Below are positions 50,986-62,523 of a DNA stretch of 64,000 bases, in pieces. Each line of letters begins with the position of its first letter. Within the stretch, counting starts at the first letter, position 1. The DNA is from Perkinsus chesapeaki (lineage: Eukaryota > Perkinsozoa > Perkinsida > Perkinsidae): assembly GCA_013115145.1 (NCBI GenBank), contig JAAPAO010000034.1, positions 58,054-122,053 of the forward strand. Reading direction: 5' to 3'. The notes beneath the pieces were generated by a model, which had not been told where the DNA came from, did not search any database, and saw only the letters and a program-made list of their open reading frames with translations. The translations under genes and the position numbers were made by a program.

Positions 50986-51763
50986 ACTTCTATTGTCCAT
51001 TTTTCGAACTTACCTTGACGGCATATACTCGCCGCTTGGTAGAGTTCCTAGTTGTCGTATTATCATAACATGACTGGCGGCACATCGGCGACTCGTCGCG
51101 ATATTTTGTTGTTTGGAACGATACATGAACTACCGTTGGTCGTTGCACTGGTTTACTCTCTTTGGCGGCATTCATAGGTAGTTGCTTAACTATCTGTCCA
51201 CCGCCGAGCGTTGAGGAGATACACCGGCAACGATTCTGCAATGTTATTGCAGTTTATGGGCTGTAATCGCCCCCACGCGCTCTGAGTTTGCTTAGGTATC
51301 CGTTGTGGTGGAGCGAATGTAGCATTCATATAGAAAATATTAGGCCAGTCATCAAATAATAATTTATATGTCATTTGTCGGTCGTGACCGATGTTTGTCC
51401 TACGATAACTTCTCAAGGTTCTACTCACTTAGTGTCGGCGTCTAGTCCATTTATTTTTCGACTTTTTCCAACATCTATGTTGCGTTCAGAAGTATGTGCA
51501 CCGCTAGTCTAGCAGACCTATCAGTTGAGGTATCAAATAAGAGTGCTGCTAATGAGTTGTTATTTACCGGAAAGGTGAAGAACGGCACACATTTGCAGTG
51601 TGCCATTACTGAAAACTCCAGTTCCGATGTTAACCTCGACAGTCTCGTCTTCTTGTCTCTCAAAGCGTGATCTCGGCTTCCGCGACAGTACGCTAGCATC
51701 ACCCTCTCGACTAGGCAAACTCAACCCATGGTATGAGGCAACAACAAATGTAGTGCATTAGAA
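50986..51763. other. Convergent intergenic region
   Basis: About 780 nt between the ABCG gene (+) and the EF-hand gene (-). Short ORFs only; nothing supported. Confidence 0.45.
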
Positions 51764-52528
51764 TCAAAGCATCTTCGCCATGGATGAGCCTCCGTCGGTG
51801 ACCATCGCTACAAATTCTTCAAGTGTGAGTCCCCCTTTATCAGAACGGTCATGCTGGAAGACAAGCTCCTCGGCTTCCTGAAACTCGAACCAAATACAAG
51901 CGAAATGCACCCATTGAGTGAACCGCACCTCCTCAGTGATTTCGGTGCCAACTCGGGCCATCATGGCTCGAATATCCGCGGCAGTGATAACCTGTTTTGA
52001 CGCACCAAGGAGCTGGAAACCTGTTCGCAGCTCGGCGGCCGCTGCCTGGTGAGATAGGGACCCACTAGGGTTGCTAGAACTCTAGAAATACGATTTGCCA
52101 ATTTCATACCGAACTTGAGCGCATACCGTTAGATGCCGCTCTAAGAACTTCTCCAGATCATCTTTATAGATCCCCGAGATGTCTCCTCGAACGTCTGACT
52201 GGGACACTTCTCTGATAAGATCGTTGATAGCATCGGCGTCCGGCCTTAGACCTAGCAATTATTCCGACCTTGTCTGTACTGTAAGTCATCTCACCAATCG
52301 ACGAGAGTGCCACTGTGAGCTCCTCCGGCCCGATCAAACCGTCCTCGTCTTGGTCCAACAATGCAAAGCAGTCGCTGTACCTGTGATTGATATCTTGAGC
52401 TGACAGCCGGGTCGTCTCCACCTTCTTTACTTTGAGGTTTGCGCTGTCTGCTGCAGTCGGTTCATAACCCGCTCTCGCCGTACCGCTCCCCCTTGAGAAA
52501 GCGTATCAGTAACGTAGAGCCGCGCCAT
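51764..52528 (-). CDS. Calmodulin/centrin-like EF-hand protein
   Basis: Minus-strand exons give LSAQDINHRYSDCFALLDQD then EDGLIGPEELTVALSSIG (EF-hand 1, loop DQDEDGLIGPEE complete). After a 43-nt intron come LRPDADAINDLIREVSQSDV and DLEKFLERHLT, then a last exon AAAAELRTGFQLLGASKQVI, ADIRAMMARVGTEITEE and FQHDRSDKGGLTLEEFVAMV, ending SSMAKML with stop at 51764. Only the first and possibly the last loop (DRSDKGGLTLEE) keep good Ca-binding residues; the middle ones are degenerate. Ca2+ sensor role inferred. The 5' end is unsure: an in-frame start was not found, and ATG at 52526-52528 opens a different frame that would need splicing. A copied fragment of this gene lies at 31372-31490. Confidence 0.7.
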
Positions 52529-52600
52529 TTGTGGAAAACAAGCCGATACTAACCATCTAACCTCATTTTACCAACTCAACTTCTGTGTGAGACTATGACA

Positions 52601-53415
52601 TTAGGAAAGCTGCAGCATAGCGACAAACTCCTCCATAGTGACACCACCCCTCACTGCCGAGCCGTACCTCAACCAGGTACATTCATCAGGGGAGGAACGC
52701 TTGTCTTACGAGTTGACAAGATCTCTGCAGGCAGCCCTCGAAACCGGCAGGCCCAACCTCTTCACGCAGACATACAAGTCGTCCCCTGTCAATACAGTCG
52801 TCGGCTCATCGCCATCCGTCTGTCTTGCGGTCATCCTGTCCCGGTAGCGTCCATGCCAGCAAGCACAGCTACCGCTTACCCGCGCCATAATTCTTTGAGA
52901 GGTTCGCGCAATGACAATTGCTCGGCCGCGAGGAGGTCAACAATACCATCCTCGGAGATGACTTGCTTGTTTTCTCCTTCGACCTCGGCAACTAACATTA
53001 CACCCATTTGGGAGCAGCAACCTCAATCAGTTAACTCATCCTTTTAAGTGTCTCGTCTGTAATGTCCCGACACCCGACTGTTTGCAAGATCTCCCTCAAC
53101 CCTTCACGCTCGAGCAACCCGTCTACTTTAGCAACTTTACGGTAACTAATCCCCCAAACGCTAACAGCTGCACTAGCTCTCTGCAACGCACCATCGCCTT
53201 AAGGACGTTTCTACATCCTCAGGCAAGCAAGCTGGAACACTCGAAGTCGGCCTCATCCGGGCATATTCCGACCACTCTGTCTGTTTCGATTTGACCAACG
53301 CAGCACGCAAATTCAACGCTTATGAGACTGGCATTACGCAGCAATACTTTCATGCAACTTTCAACCGCCAACATGCGGTTAACTAAAATCGTGACACGGT
53401 CATCAATTTCCGGCC
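52601..53415 (-). CDS. Second EF-hand protein, adjacent and divergent
   Basis: Minus-strand exons read SLISVEFACCVGQIE (EF-hand loop end and helix), then VAKVDGLLEREGLREILQTV and GCRDITDETLKRM, then VAEVEGENKQVISEDGIVDL with LSLREPLKELWR. These are followed by MTARQTDGDEPTTVLTGDDL, YVCVKRLGLPVSRAACRDLV and VRGGVTMEEFVAMLQLS, with a TAA stop at 52601-52603. Helix-loop-helix periodicity is that of a calmodulin-like four-EF-hand protein, but the loops have lost most acidic ligands. Intron phases fit (for example ELWR|M and VNS|VRGG). The N-terminus and upstream limit were not resolved. It ends about 70 nt before the start region of the neighbouring EF-hand gene, suggesting an old tandem duplication. 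Confidence 0.55.
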
Positions 53416-53689
53416 TATGAACCGACGGCAACTTTATCATCGTCATTTCTCGACTCATCTCCTTCAACGTGAGGAACCAACTCCAGCATTTGGGAGCGCC
53501 CTGAGTAGACAAAGCAATAGCGTAGGATAGCAGAATCCCTCCTACTTGTGCGTCTCTGATGGATTACTATAAAGAGGCTGCCTATGGCAACCAGGAGGGA
53601 GAAGACGCCATTACAGAGCATGGAGCCAGCTCCGACCACGCCAAAGATATACCTTACCCGGACAGGGCTCGACAGCGATGCTCAAGGGA

Positions 53690-55740
53690 GCTCACTTACG
53701 TGAATAGGAGAAGCAACGTGAACCTCTTAACGGTGAGGAAGTCGTCAATCTCGGAATCATTACTGAGCACCTGCCACGGCAGCCGATCAAGCAAAGCTTC
53801 TCAAACGCGCGTACCTGCTGGCTGGATGGTAAGCGAATCTTGAACGGCGCCGCCTGTGCTGCATCTGCCACACCATCTTCCAAAGATCCTCTCGCAGTTG
53901 TTACTTTCGCAAATCTCTGAGCTCTCATCATCGTCTTGAAGCTCCCCATTGAAATCTGCCTCAACTTCGCCGCGGCAGGGGAGGACTGGCGAGAGTGGCT
54001 CATCTGACTCCACCCTGCTAGCTAACCAACACCTCTTAGCCGAGCCCACCTTCACCCGGAACAACAGCAGCCAGCTGGTTCGGTGACGCTTCCTCCTCAA
54101 CTTCAACTTCAACGATGCCAGCAGCGTCGTCATTATCAAGACGTCGTCGCTGATACAATCGTGATCACACCAAGAGCGCATTGGCGAATACCTTGCTCTT
54201 GGCCATATCAGTGCACGGCGAGGACCGCTTCCTCTCCCCTACGGCTTCTAGATCTTGAACATTCGTCTCGACCACTTCATCACCCTCCTAAGTAAGCTCT
54301 GCCAGGACCTCTTGCACTGTGGCTCACTTCAGGGGTAGAGTCGGCAGCCTTGTCTTCGGAGCCAGCAGCTGCATTCAGCTCCACAGTCGGCCCCTGAGCG
54401 TGCCAGGCAATCACAGTACTGGCTGGAGTGGTCTGATACAGCCGAATTTCACAAGGCGGCAACCATTGGCTACCTCCACGGAGGGGGATGCCTTGTCTTG
54501 GAGGCTAGCAGCTATGGCAGCCTCGACAAGAGCTGCTTCGACCTCCGGAGTGTCGACATCCTCGGTGCTCTCCGACTTACCCCTACTTCCCTCCTCTTTC
54601 GGAATGGCAACTAATTACCAATTACAGGCGAGCTGGTTGTCCAGGGCATACCGTCCGCTATAGCAAAATTTGCTTCATCGTTCTGAGGAGGCGGGGGGAC
54701 CATCGAGCTCGCATTAGACCGCCAGCTGCGAGCGCTATCGGGGGCACTTGACTGAAGGACATGCCTGTAACAGCCCGAACGATACCGCGGCTCACAAATA
54801 AGCTTGGGGCGAAGGCAGAGTTAACGGGGGAGATGAGGCCACCAAAGGCCGCCGCCAGATCACCGCCGTCGTCCACGCCGCGAGCTAAATGAACACGGGA
54901 GGCACCGGTCACGCAGGAGGGATGCCTACCATCTCTGAGCGCCAACAGGCAGCGATAGAGTGCCATCAGGGAACTGTCGGGCCTGATACGATACGCGGAT
55001 TTAGAAGCGCCTTATTGAGAGGACTATGTAGACTCACACAGCAAAAACTGTGATCCTGCGGGGCTTGGAGCCAATGAGGAGATCGGCGTCAAAGCACCGG
55101 CTGGCCTCGATGGCAGCTGTACCGTAGATCTTCCGGCAGACATCGCTACCAACCTACAAGGAGCTCGCCTCGCACAACACTCACATATATGAGTCACTGA
55201 CCACGCATTTAGTCTCATGAGCGGTGGCTGGTCTAGGATCGTACAACTTAAACTTTGGCAAGGGTAGCTTCACTTCACTGGAGGAGGAGAAGAGCCTGTG
55301 GGATCGATACACCAGATAGCTGCTGCCTAACATAAAGCGGTAGCGACTCAGCCAGTGTGGAAAGAGCCTCACCGCCGGAAGACTCGAGCCTGAATGCACG
55401 TATCTTTGGACGGGACGTGGTGGCGCCGAGCTTGAGGACAATACCGCTGGTCTGGGCAGCCTCGTCATCATTGACCTTCGGTGGAGTGATGGTGGCTGCA
55501 ATCCTAGCGAGGAGAGCTGGCATGAGATAAGTCAACTGAGGAAGGAAATAATCGAATGCCGAGCGCTGGGAGCCTTCGGGCGGCTCCTAGGAAGGTGAAA
55601 CCGTCAGGCATCTTTGAGCTCGCGCGCCACTGAATCTTTGCAAGGAGCTCGCCCGCTCTAATAACGAATGGCAGCGGTCGAAGTGAATCGGGTCCGATAC
55701 TGCGGATGTCATTTCGGATCGTGATCTCATTAGCACTCAT
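53690..55740 (-). CDS. Unidentified multi-exon protein with a UIM-like helix
   Basis: Start MSANEITIRNDIRSIGPDSL (ATG 55738-55740). A 44-nt intron with cag-gtggcg donor context joins LLAKIQ to EPPEGSQRSAFDYFLPQL, then TYLMPALLARIAATITPPK, SGIVLKLGATTSRPKIRAFR, VKLPLPKFKLYDPRPATAHE, VGSDVCRKIYGTAAIEASRC with FDADLLIGSKPRRITVFA, LMALYRCLLALRD and ISPVNSAFAPSLF. Later exons carry DVDTPEVEAALVEAAIAASL then QD, matching the ubiquitin-interacting motif pattern (E..AL..AI..S), and an acidic VEVEVEEEASPNQ region. RQSSPAAAKLRQISMGSFKT is near the 3' end. I do not recognise the N-terminal domain; it could be more than one gene. Ubiquitin binding is inferred from the UIM only. Confidence 0.4.
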
Positions 55741-56096
55741 TTACACTTCAGGAGGTCTTCTTCATTCAAGAGGAGATGGTGCTGCACTTCTAACCTTACA
55801 GACCCTCTATGATAGAGGTAAGGTTACTAATTGACCAACACAACCTATCTACAGAGTTCGAGAGAGAATGAAACACCAGCATGTACTGCATGCACTTGGT
55901 CATGCGTCAGGTGCGTCAGACTCTGTACGCTTGTCGAAGAGGCAGCTTATCCCATCATCGCCGTACTGGCTTCCACCGAGGCTCTCGGCACTCCGTCCCT
56001 GCTGGAGCTCCTGATCTATCAGAGCAGCCGTTCGGACCTCGTTCTCATCGCACCTGACGTAGAGGCGAAAACACATTTCAGCACTGCACCGTCGTC
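55741..56096. other. Spacer between minus-strand genes
   Basis: Probable promoter side of the UIM-containing gene. No other feature seen. Confidence 0.35.
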
Positions 56097-59000
56097 CTAC
56101 TTGTGGTGAGAAGTGGAAGCCTCCCAAAGATCCTCAAAGGGTTGCCTCGGCGGCGTTGGCTCGTCCAAGATCTGTCGGTTGCACTGTAACAGATCACCAA
56201 CTCGCGCAGAGCTCGGAGCCTCACTGGAGAACACTGCCTGATCGTACAAAGAATAATCGACATGAGTATCTTCCTCACATCCACCTCTTTTCGTCGGACT
56301 TCCATCGCAGGCTGCTTCCTTCTGTCAATAATAAAAGGGCAAGCAACCTACGGCAGAAGTTAGATACTTTACTAAAACTGAGAATGAAGGCTTCCTCGCT
56401 AAAATGCCCTCCTCATTTCCGTATGTCTACACTAGACTGGGGTGGCTCCCTTCCGTCCGATAACGACGACAGACTTCCAATGGGCGTTTCGGGCTTATGC
56501 TCATCCTGCTGCTGCTCATCCGGTCGCAGAGCTTGTCTTGTCGCTCCTCTCAATTCCTTCTGCAGCTGGTTTATAATGGTATCTGACTGTTCGTTATACA
56601 ACCCCGTCTCCTTGTAAATGGATACTTTGCTGCTCCACTTGAGCCCGACTGCTCGAGAGCTGTCTGGTGAGGGCTGCTGACTCTGCCTCCAAGGCGGCTA
56701 CTCGAGAATCTTTGGCAGCCAGCAACTAGCAATACATCACACCGCACATATTTGTAAACCCTTAAACAGCGCGAAGGACTGCAGGAGCGAGAGTGATCGG
56801 CAAATGATGAGCAGAATAAGGCTGTACAGGTCAGCTTCATTTTAATGAAGCGGATGGTGTGCCGAATCACCACTGATGACACGTTCCATTTACCTCGTTC
56901 ACAGCATCCTTGCACACCGTGTCCTCCTCCTGGCTCATTGTAACTGCTTGCCGGCTTGCTGCTGCTGCTGCCATCACTCTTCTAGTCACAGCTTCACCAT
57001 CTCGTAGCTTACCCAACAGCTCAGCCATCTCCTCACCTACTACCATCATTAGGATAGCCTCCATGACTGCTGCTGCCGCTGCTAGTCCGCTTACTCTGCT
57101 TTATAACGGTATGTTCGGTGACCAGAAGCTTTCCCCTCTCCTCCAGCACTTCTTCCTCCAACTTCTTTATCTTTTCATCTCGATCTCTTAAACCCTGCAA
57201 TGGCATCATCCACGGAGCCGGTAAAGAACAACCGACCTTCGCCATCAGAGCCACGTCAGGTGGTTCATTTCCATGCGACTTCTTTTGGGCAGCATCATCA
57301 GCATCACACTGTAAGGGATAGTCTCGGCGACAATCATCAGCCGCGAGTAGTACTGCTTGACCATCGAGATATCTTCTCACGATCTCCGGCACATCGCTCT
57401 TCTTCATCAACCCAGCCATTTCCTCCAATGCACGCCTCAACCTAAGATTCTCCTCGATCGCTGCTGAGCATCGTTCGCCTGCCCACCGACTCAATTTGTC
57501 AAAAGCAGTCATCGTGATGCTCACCGAGGTGCTCGAGGGCTTCATTCAACTCGACTACTCGCCCCACTCCTCCACTGTTCTTCATCTTAATAATAAAGTC
57601 CCTCAGAACCTCGACCGTCTGCGAAGAGAATAACCCCCCTGTCCTCTCCTGTGCAGTCTACCTCGTCAGATCCCTCCTGGGCTGCTTTCAATGTCTCCTT
57701 GCTCGCCTCATATTTCGCTGCCAGTTGTATCTGGGACACTTCCCGGAATCTTTCCCGACCACCAGGACGCCTCACCAACCGCTTCTGCATAGTCTTGTGT
57801 TGTCGATCGGCACCGTCCAAAGCCGCCAGGATCACTGCCAGTGTTCGGCCGCCATCGGCAGCTGACTTTAAGTTTCGAGAATGCACCTCAAGAGACTAGC
57901 GGTGACCTTTATCTCCGATTGCCGAAGTCAAGGGCTCCTTTAGCTCCTCCAAGGCATCAAGGATGGGAGTACTCAACTTATCGTCAACGGCTCGTCGAAG
58001 CACCTTGAGGTTAACCGTGCAAGATACAAAATAGGTCAGTTCGCTGTCTATATTTCAACCTTTATATTTTGTTGTTGTGCCCTCAATTCTGCCAATAATG
58101 CGTTCCATTTCCTCTTGCAGGTAGTCTCCCCTCTCTCCGCCTCCCTCAGTGACCACACAGCCTTCATAAGATCTGCTGGCAACGAGCCTGACATCAGATC
58201 AGTGAACTCACGCAGTTCAATCCCCCACCAGTCTCCTCCGACACCACTGAAGATCGGCCACTGCTCGGGCTGCCATCGGCCAAACTCCTTGGACCAAAAA
58301 GTACGCGGGAAAGACCTTCAGCCAGATGAGGTGAATCCATCCAGTTCTCCAATACCACCCCACCGCTCCCCCTTGATGACGACTCTGACGAAGCGTCAGC
58401 GCTATTGTCGATGGCCAGAAGTTGGTTGAAGCGCTCCCGATGCGCTGTGAGCTCTTTGATTACCGAAATGAAGGCCTACTGAGTCCATCACAATGACGGC
58501 TCGAGCAGCGGTAGCGGCAGCAGTACTTCCTCCTTCTCTCTCACCGACTCGGACAGCTGGAATGGTTTGTTCTTCTCAATAAGCATGTCCACTATATTAT
58601 TCTGGACCTGGCCCCGGGGCATGTCGTTTTCACGCCTATCCCAGTAGGCGAGTTCTCCACCCAGTGCCCCACAACTTGTTTCTATTTCCCCATTCTGGCC
58701 CCCCTCACTCTGCGCATATCATCCTTGATCCTTGTCTGCCTCTCCTGCATTGTCATCGAGCCTGATTTTAATTTATCCAGCAATAATAAGTCCTCCATTT
58801 CCTCCACAAAGTGATCTCTCTGCGTCACCTGCAGCTTTAGATGGTCAATACCCATATTTCCATCTCATACTACTCACAGTTGATTCTCTCAAATGGAGCC
58901 CTCCACCACCCTCCCTGGCGGCCACCACAGGCCATTCCTCCCGGTCAACTCGAGCAGTTTCGGCCTCCTCATCCTGTCTGCCTATCTCATCATCACTGCG

Positions 59001-60183
59001 GCTCCACAGGGACCGATTCAGGGGCTCAGCGCTCCTCGATCTCGGAGGAGGATGACGGTGGTCTAGTTTTTCCGCACCGACTGCCGGCACCGAGCTCCGG
59101 TGGTATCGCAGCGCAGCAGGAGATGCACTAGACTAAACGTAACACAATGGATCTCCAAACCGTCCAAGTTGGCCTACAGGACGCCGCGGCCGCCGTCGAC
59201 GACGCTCAGCTGCGGCGTTCTGCAGAGAGGCTGGCATCTGTCGAGCCTCGTGATCATCCCTCACTGGGAAGTGCATAACTACCCCACAGGTCTCCACTAG
59301 CACTCCCCAACTACTACCTTTATCATGGAACTGTTGGCGTGGCGGCGAATGAAGCACAACCGCTGCTGCTGGAGGAGCAGCAGCAGCAGTAGCGGGGCTC
59401 TCAAGGTCACTGGACGACACCTGCCAGAGTGCTGAGCCTTGCATATGGCGTAGGGCGGCGGCATATTGTCACTTGTTCGGCATACAGCCTCCTTTTCCCA
59501 GGCTTTTCTGGGCCCTCCACGAACCCTATAGGGCTGCTGCCATGCCCTTCCCGAGACTCACTAGGCTTTCCAGCAGCAGTATCAAAACTTCGACCAACTA
59601 CTACACTCAATCCCTTTTGGTTGACCTATACAAACTACCTTCTTCAGTCCCTCGTGGGGTAGCAGCCCCCACCGCTGGCTCCGTCCTCCTTTCCTCTTCC
59701 TTGACTACCCGATCGCCTTTGGTGTTGCCCCCAGCAGAAGGCGCTAGTGTAGAGGGTATGCTCCCTGCTGTTTCGTATCGATAACTCTCCCTCTCTATGG
59801 CCGAGAACACAACGATATCCCCATTAACCAACCTGTGTGGCTGCCTTGGATGCACTCTCGTACCATTCACAAATGTGCCTGCACCCCTCCTTGCTCCGCC
59901 CCCCCTCCCGTCCCACTGCTCACCATTCACGCTGTTCTGGTCCGTTATGGTGGCGAACTTCCGAACAGATGACGAGGCGCAACTATGGAACTCCAGCGTC
60001 TGAAGAGCGGCGGCCCCCATGCTGCTCCTCAGGCCGCTTCCAGCCATCCCTCACCGCCTGATGCCTAGATATCCCTTTAACGTTGAGCACTATATCATTA
60101 TCCTCATCCCGACCAATAGTGACCGTGAGCTCCTCCAGCTCGTAGAGGGTATGCCGCCCTCGAAGACGCCCATAGACCGGCAT
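56097..60183 (-). CDS. FHA-domain protein with long coiled-coil and disordered regions
   Basis: Start MPVYGRLRGRHTLYELEELT (ATG 60181-60183). The FHA domain binds phosphothreonine and shows IGRDEDNDIVLNVKGISRHQ (GR and SRH motifs), then DQNSVN|GTFVNGTRVHPR (N..NGT.VNG) split by an intron, then VNGDIVVFSAIERESYRYE. Ser/Pro/Ala-rich linkers follow (LWQVSSSDLESPATAAAAPP), then coiled-coil exons EPLNRSLWSRSDDEIGRQDE, DHLKLQVTQRDHFVEEMEDL, ENLRLRRALEEMAGLMKKSD, RDRDEKIKKLEEEVLEERGK and SDTIINQLQKELRGATRQAL. A last exon ends EPTPPRQPFEDLWEASTSHH and stop at 56097. Reminiscent of FHA/coiled-coil scaffold proteins of the DNA-damage response or centrosome. Joining all parts into one gene is an inference; a split near 57900 is possible. 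Confidence 0.55.
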
Positions 60184-60431
60184 TCAACCCGTCCAACTAC
60201 TCCTGCTGCTGCCTCCTTTTAACGCAACATCTCTGCCCGTTTGCTGTGCCGATTGTCGAGTAATACGTACAGTAGAGATCAAACGTTATAGTGGCCATTA
60301 GTGTGATATACACCAAGCCAGGAAGAGAAGGGAAAATGAAGAATGAAGCCACATGACCGAGTAGCTGCGGCTACTACTGCTTCAGCAAGCCTATTTACAA
60401 TTGACCGAGGGGGAGGAGGATGATGCTTCCT
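60184..60431. other. Short spacer
   Basis: Between the FHA gene 5' end and the G-patch gene 3' end; nothing seen. Confidence 0.4.
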
Positions 60432-61311
60432 CTACTCCTCAGCTGAATGTTTAGACTTCTTGCTTTTCTTGTGGTGCTTGGACTTCTTCGCCGGCGCCTC
60501 CTCGGTTTCCTCTATCGCTCTCTTCTTCGACTTTTTCTCCTTCTTCGAGACCTTTGCGGTCTCCTCCTCCTCCTCAGTTTGTCTATGGTGCTTCCTGTAC
60601 ACAAGCTGCATTCGACGACCCCCCTCCCCGTATCCCCCACTACTTGGACTTTTTCTTCGACTTTTTCTCTTCCTCATCAGCGCTCTTCTTAACGGCTTCC
60701 TTAGTCGATGCCCGTTCCTGTCTCATTATACGCCTAAGACAATGCCACTAGGCAATACCCTCCCGACCCGCAGCCACCCGCCACCTCAATTTCCCCTTCT
60801 GCATGTCGGCCCTCTTAATGGCCGTCGTCCGTGCCTCCTCGTCATCGGAAGAAGAATCGTCAGGAGAATCTTCCTCGCTGCCACTGCTAGTAGTTGCTAC
60901 CGACTAACACCGTTCTTATAAAGTCAACAACGCTATACGGCAGCGAACTCACCACAGCGAGCTTCTTGGCGATGGCGTTATAGCTGTCGGCCCACCAGTT
61001 CTCCCACTCGGAAGATTCCTTCTTCTCGAGTTCACTGCCGAGCTAAGATACCAATTACCAATAAAGTCGCCTAATCGTTATCTACCCCTTCGTTCTCCTC
61101 ACGACGCTTTATCTGCAAGCAGTCCGTCATGCCTTGGCCGTCAGCTCCGAGACCCTCGCCGTCTTTCCATCCAAACTGACGCTCCACAGTACAGGACTCT
61201 AACAATGTGATGCTACCTTGCCAAGGATCTTAGCACCAAGACTCGATTCGAACTTCTTAGAAGTTACTCCACTTGAAGCTACCAAACGTTCGTAGTACTT
61301 TCTCGACATTG
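60432..61311 (-). CDS. G-patch domain nucleolar protein (GPATCH4/PINX1 type)
   Basis: G-patch proteins activate DEAH helicases in ribosome biogenesis or splicing. Start MSRKYYERLVASSGVTSKKF (ATG 61309-61311). The G-patch runs LGAKILGK|RQFGWKDGEGLGADGQGM then TDCLQIKRREENEG, with the conserved G-W..G.GLG....G. Next come ELEKKESSEWENWWADSYNA, matching the Trp-rich segment after the G-patch in GPATCH4, then a Ser/Asp-rich acidic stretch and two Lys-rich nucleolar-type tracts ending KKSKHHKKSKKSKHSAEE. The gene is small, with four or five exons. Its 5' end faces the peroxiredoxin gene (spacer 61312-61748), which suggests a shared promoter region. Confidence 0.82.
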
Positions 61312-61748
61312 CTATATAACAGTAAATCAGCCAACTGTAGGAGGACAGAGTGGAGGTAAAGAATGTAGGCGAGGAGTAGAGTACGAATATACACAATACG
61401 TCTAGTTTAGTGGCCTAGTAGTCTGTGAAGAGAGAAAGCGAGACGAAATAAAACAGTCAGTTCGCTGCCAAGTGCGTAAGGTGATCACCACGTATGCGCA
61501 CGCGAAGATATTACAAAATCGATTAGAATGGCGCGCGCTAACTCAAAACCCCGTCGTCCGGAGCTGCACTGACGTGCATTGATATTCCGAGACAGAAGTT
61601 GTGGGTGAAGTAGCACAATGCGCTGTCTCCTTGGAACAAGCTTAGCTTAAGGCTCCTTTTTCACTACCATGCTTCGAGTAGAATGTGATTGGAGTTTCAG
61701 ATCTCTTATATCGATCTCTCAGTTACTTCAAGTTTTATTCTCAAAGCA
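61312..61748. other. Divergent intergenic region
   Basis: 437 nt between the G-patch gene (-) and peroxiredoxin 1 (+). No TATA or other motif could be assigned. An acceptor-like tctctcag at about 61714-61721 just upstream of the peroxiredoxin ATG suggests a 5' UTR intron or a spliced-leader addition site. Confidence 0.45.
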
Positions 61749-62339
61749 ATGTTTGTCCAACAGAGTGCTCCCGACTTCGATTTGGTGGCCTGCATGCCCG
61801 ATGACTCATTCAAGCATGTGAAGCTCTCCGACTACAAGGGCAAGTATGTCGTCCTCTTCTTCTGGCCCGGCGATTTCACTTTCGTCTGCGCCTCTGAGGT
61901 CATTGGCTTCCACGACAAGATGGCCGAGTTCGAAAAGCGCGGTGCCGTCGTCCTTGGCTGCTCAACTGATTCAGCGGATGTCCACAAGGCTTGGAAGCAT
62001 ACCGAAAAGAAGAACGGTGGTATCGGAACTCAGCTCTGCTACCCCATGCTCTCTGATCACACCCAGAAGGTCTCTCGTGATTACGATGTCCTCCTCGAGA
62101 ACGACGGTGTTGCTCTTCGTGGCGTCTTCATCATCGGCAAGGACGGCACTGTCCGTTCTGAGATGAGGAACGATCTTCCTCTTGGCCGTAATGTCGATGA
62201 GGTTCTCCGTATCCTCGATAGCGTCATTGAGACCGACGAGCACGGTATGGTGTGCCCTTGCAACTGGAAGAAGGGCAAGGATACCATGGTTCCTACCACC
62301 GAGGGTGTTGCTGACTACCTTCTTAAGCATACCAACTAA
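61749..62339 (+). CDS. Typical 2-Cys peroxiredoxin, intronless copy
   Basis: Thiol peroxidase reducing H2O2 and organic peroxides, regenerated by thioredoxin. 196 residues from [20 protein letters not shown]; the ATG at 61749 is chosen over the upstream 61689 because it aligns with the start of copy 2. Peroxidatic Cys47 lies in [13 protein letters not shown]; family members usually have CPTE, so the Pro-Thr is replaced by Ala-Ser. Resolving Cys169 is in GMVCPCNWKKG, with an extra Cys171 two residues on. A GGIG motif is present (usual GGLG), but the C-terminal YF motif of hyperoxidation-sensitive eukaryotic enzymes is absent (ends LLKHTN). Strongly C-biased third positions suggest high expression. 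Tandem with copy 2 about 185 nt downstream. Confidence 0.93.
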   Translation: MFVQQSAPDFDLVACMPDDSFKHVKLSDYKGKYVVLFFWPGDFTFVCASEVIGFHDKMAEFEKRGAVVLGCSTDSADVHKAWKHTEKKNGGIGTQLCYPMLSDHTQKVSRDYDVLLENDGVALRGVFIIGKDGTVRSEMRNDLPLGRNVDEVLRILDSVIETDEHGMVCPCNWKKGKDTMVPTTEGVADYLLKHTN

Positions 62340-62523
62340 GCGGTAACCTAAACGGAGACCGTTATACACTTAGATCGGTTGGTGCCTTATTATAAGGCAT
62401 TCGCATTTTGTGCGTATCTTTCCTTCTGATATCGTCATTGTTGTTGGTTTGTTTAATTAATGTCGGGGGTTTACGGGCTTTGACTTTAGTAGGTTTTTCG
62501 CTTGTCGTGTCCGACTGGTTACT

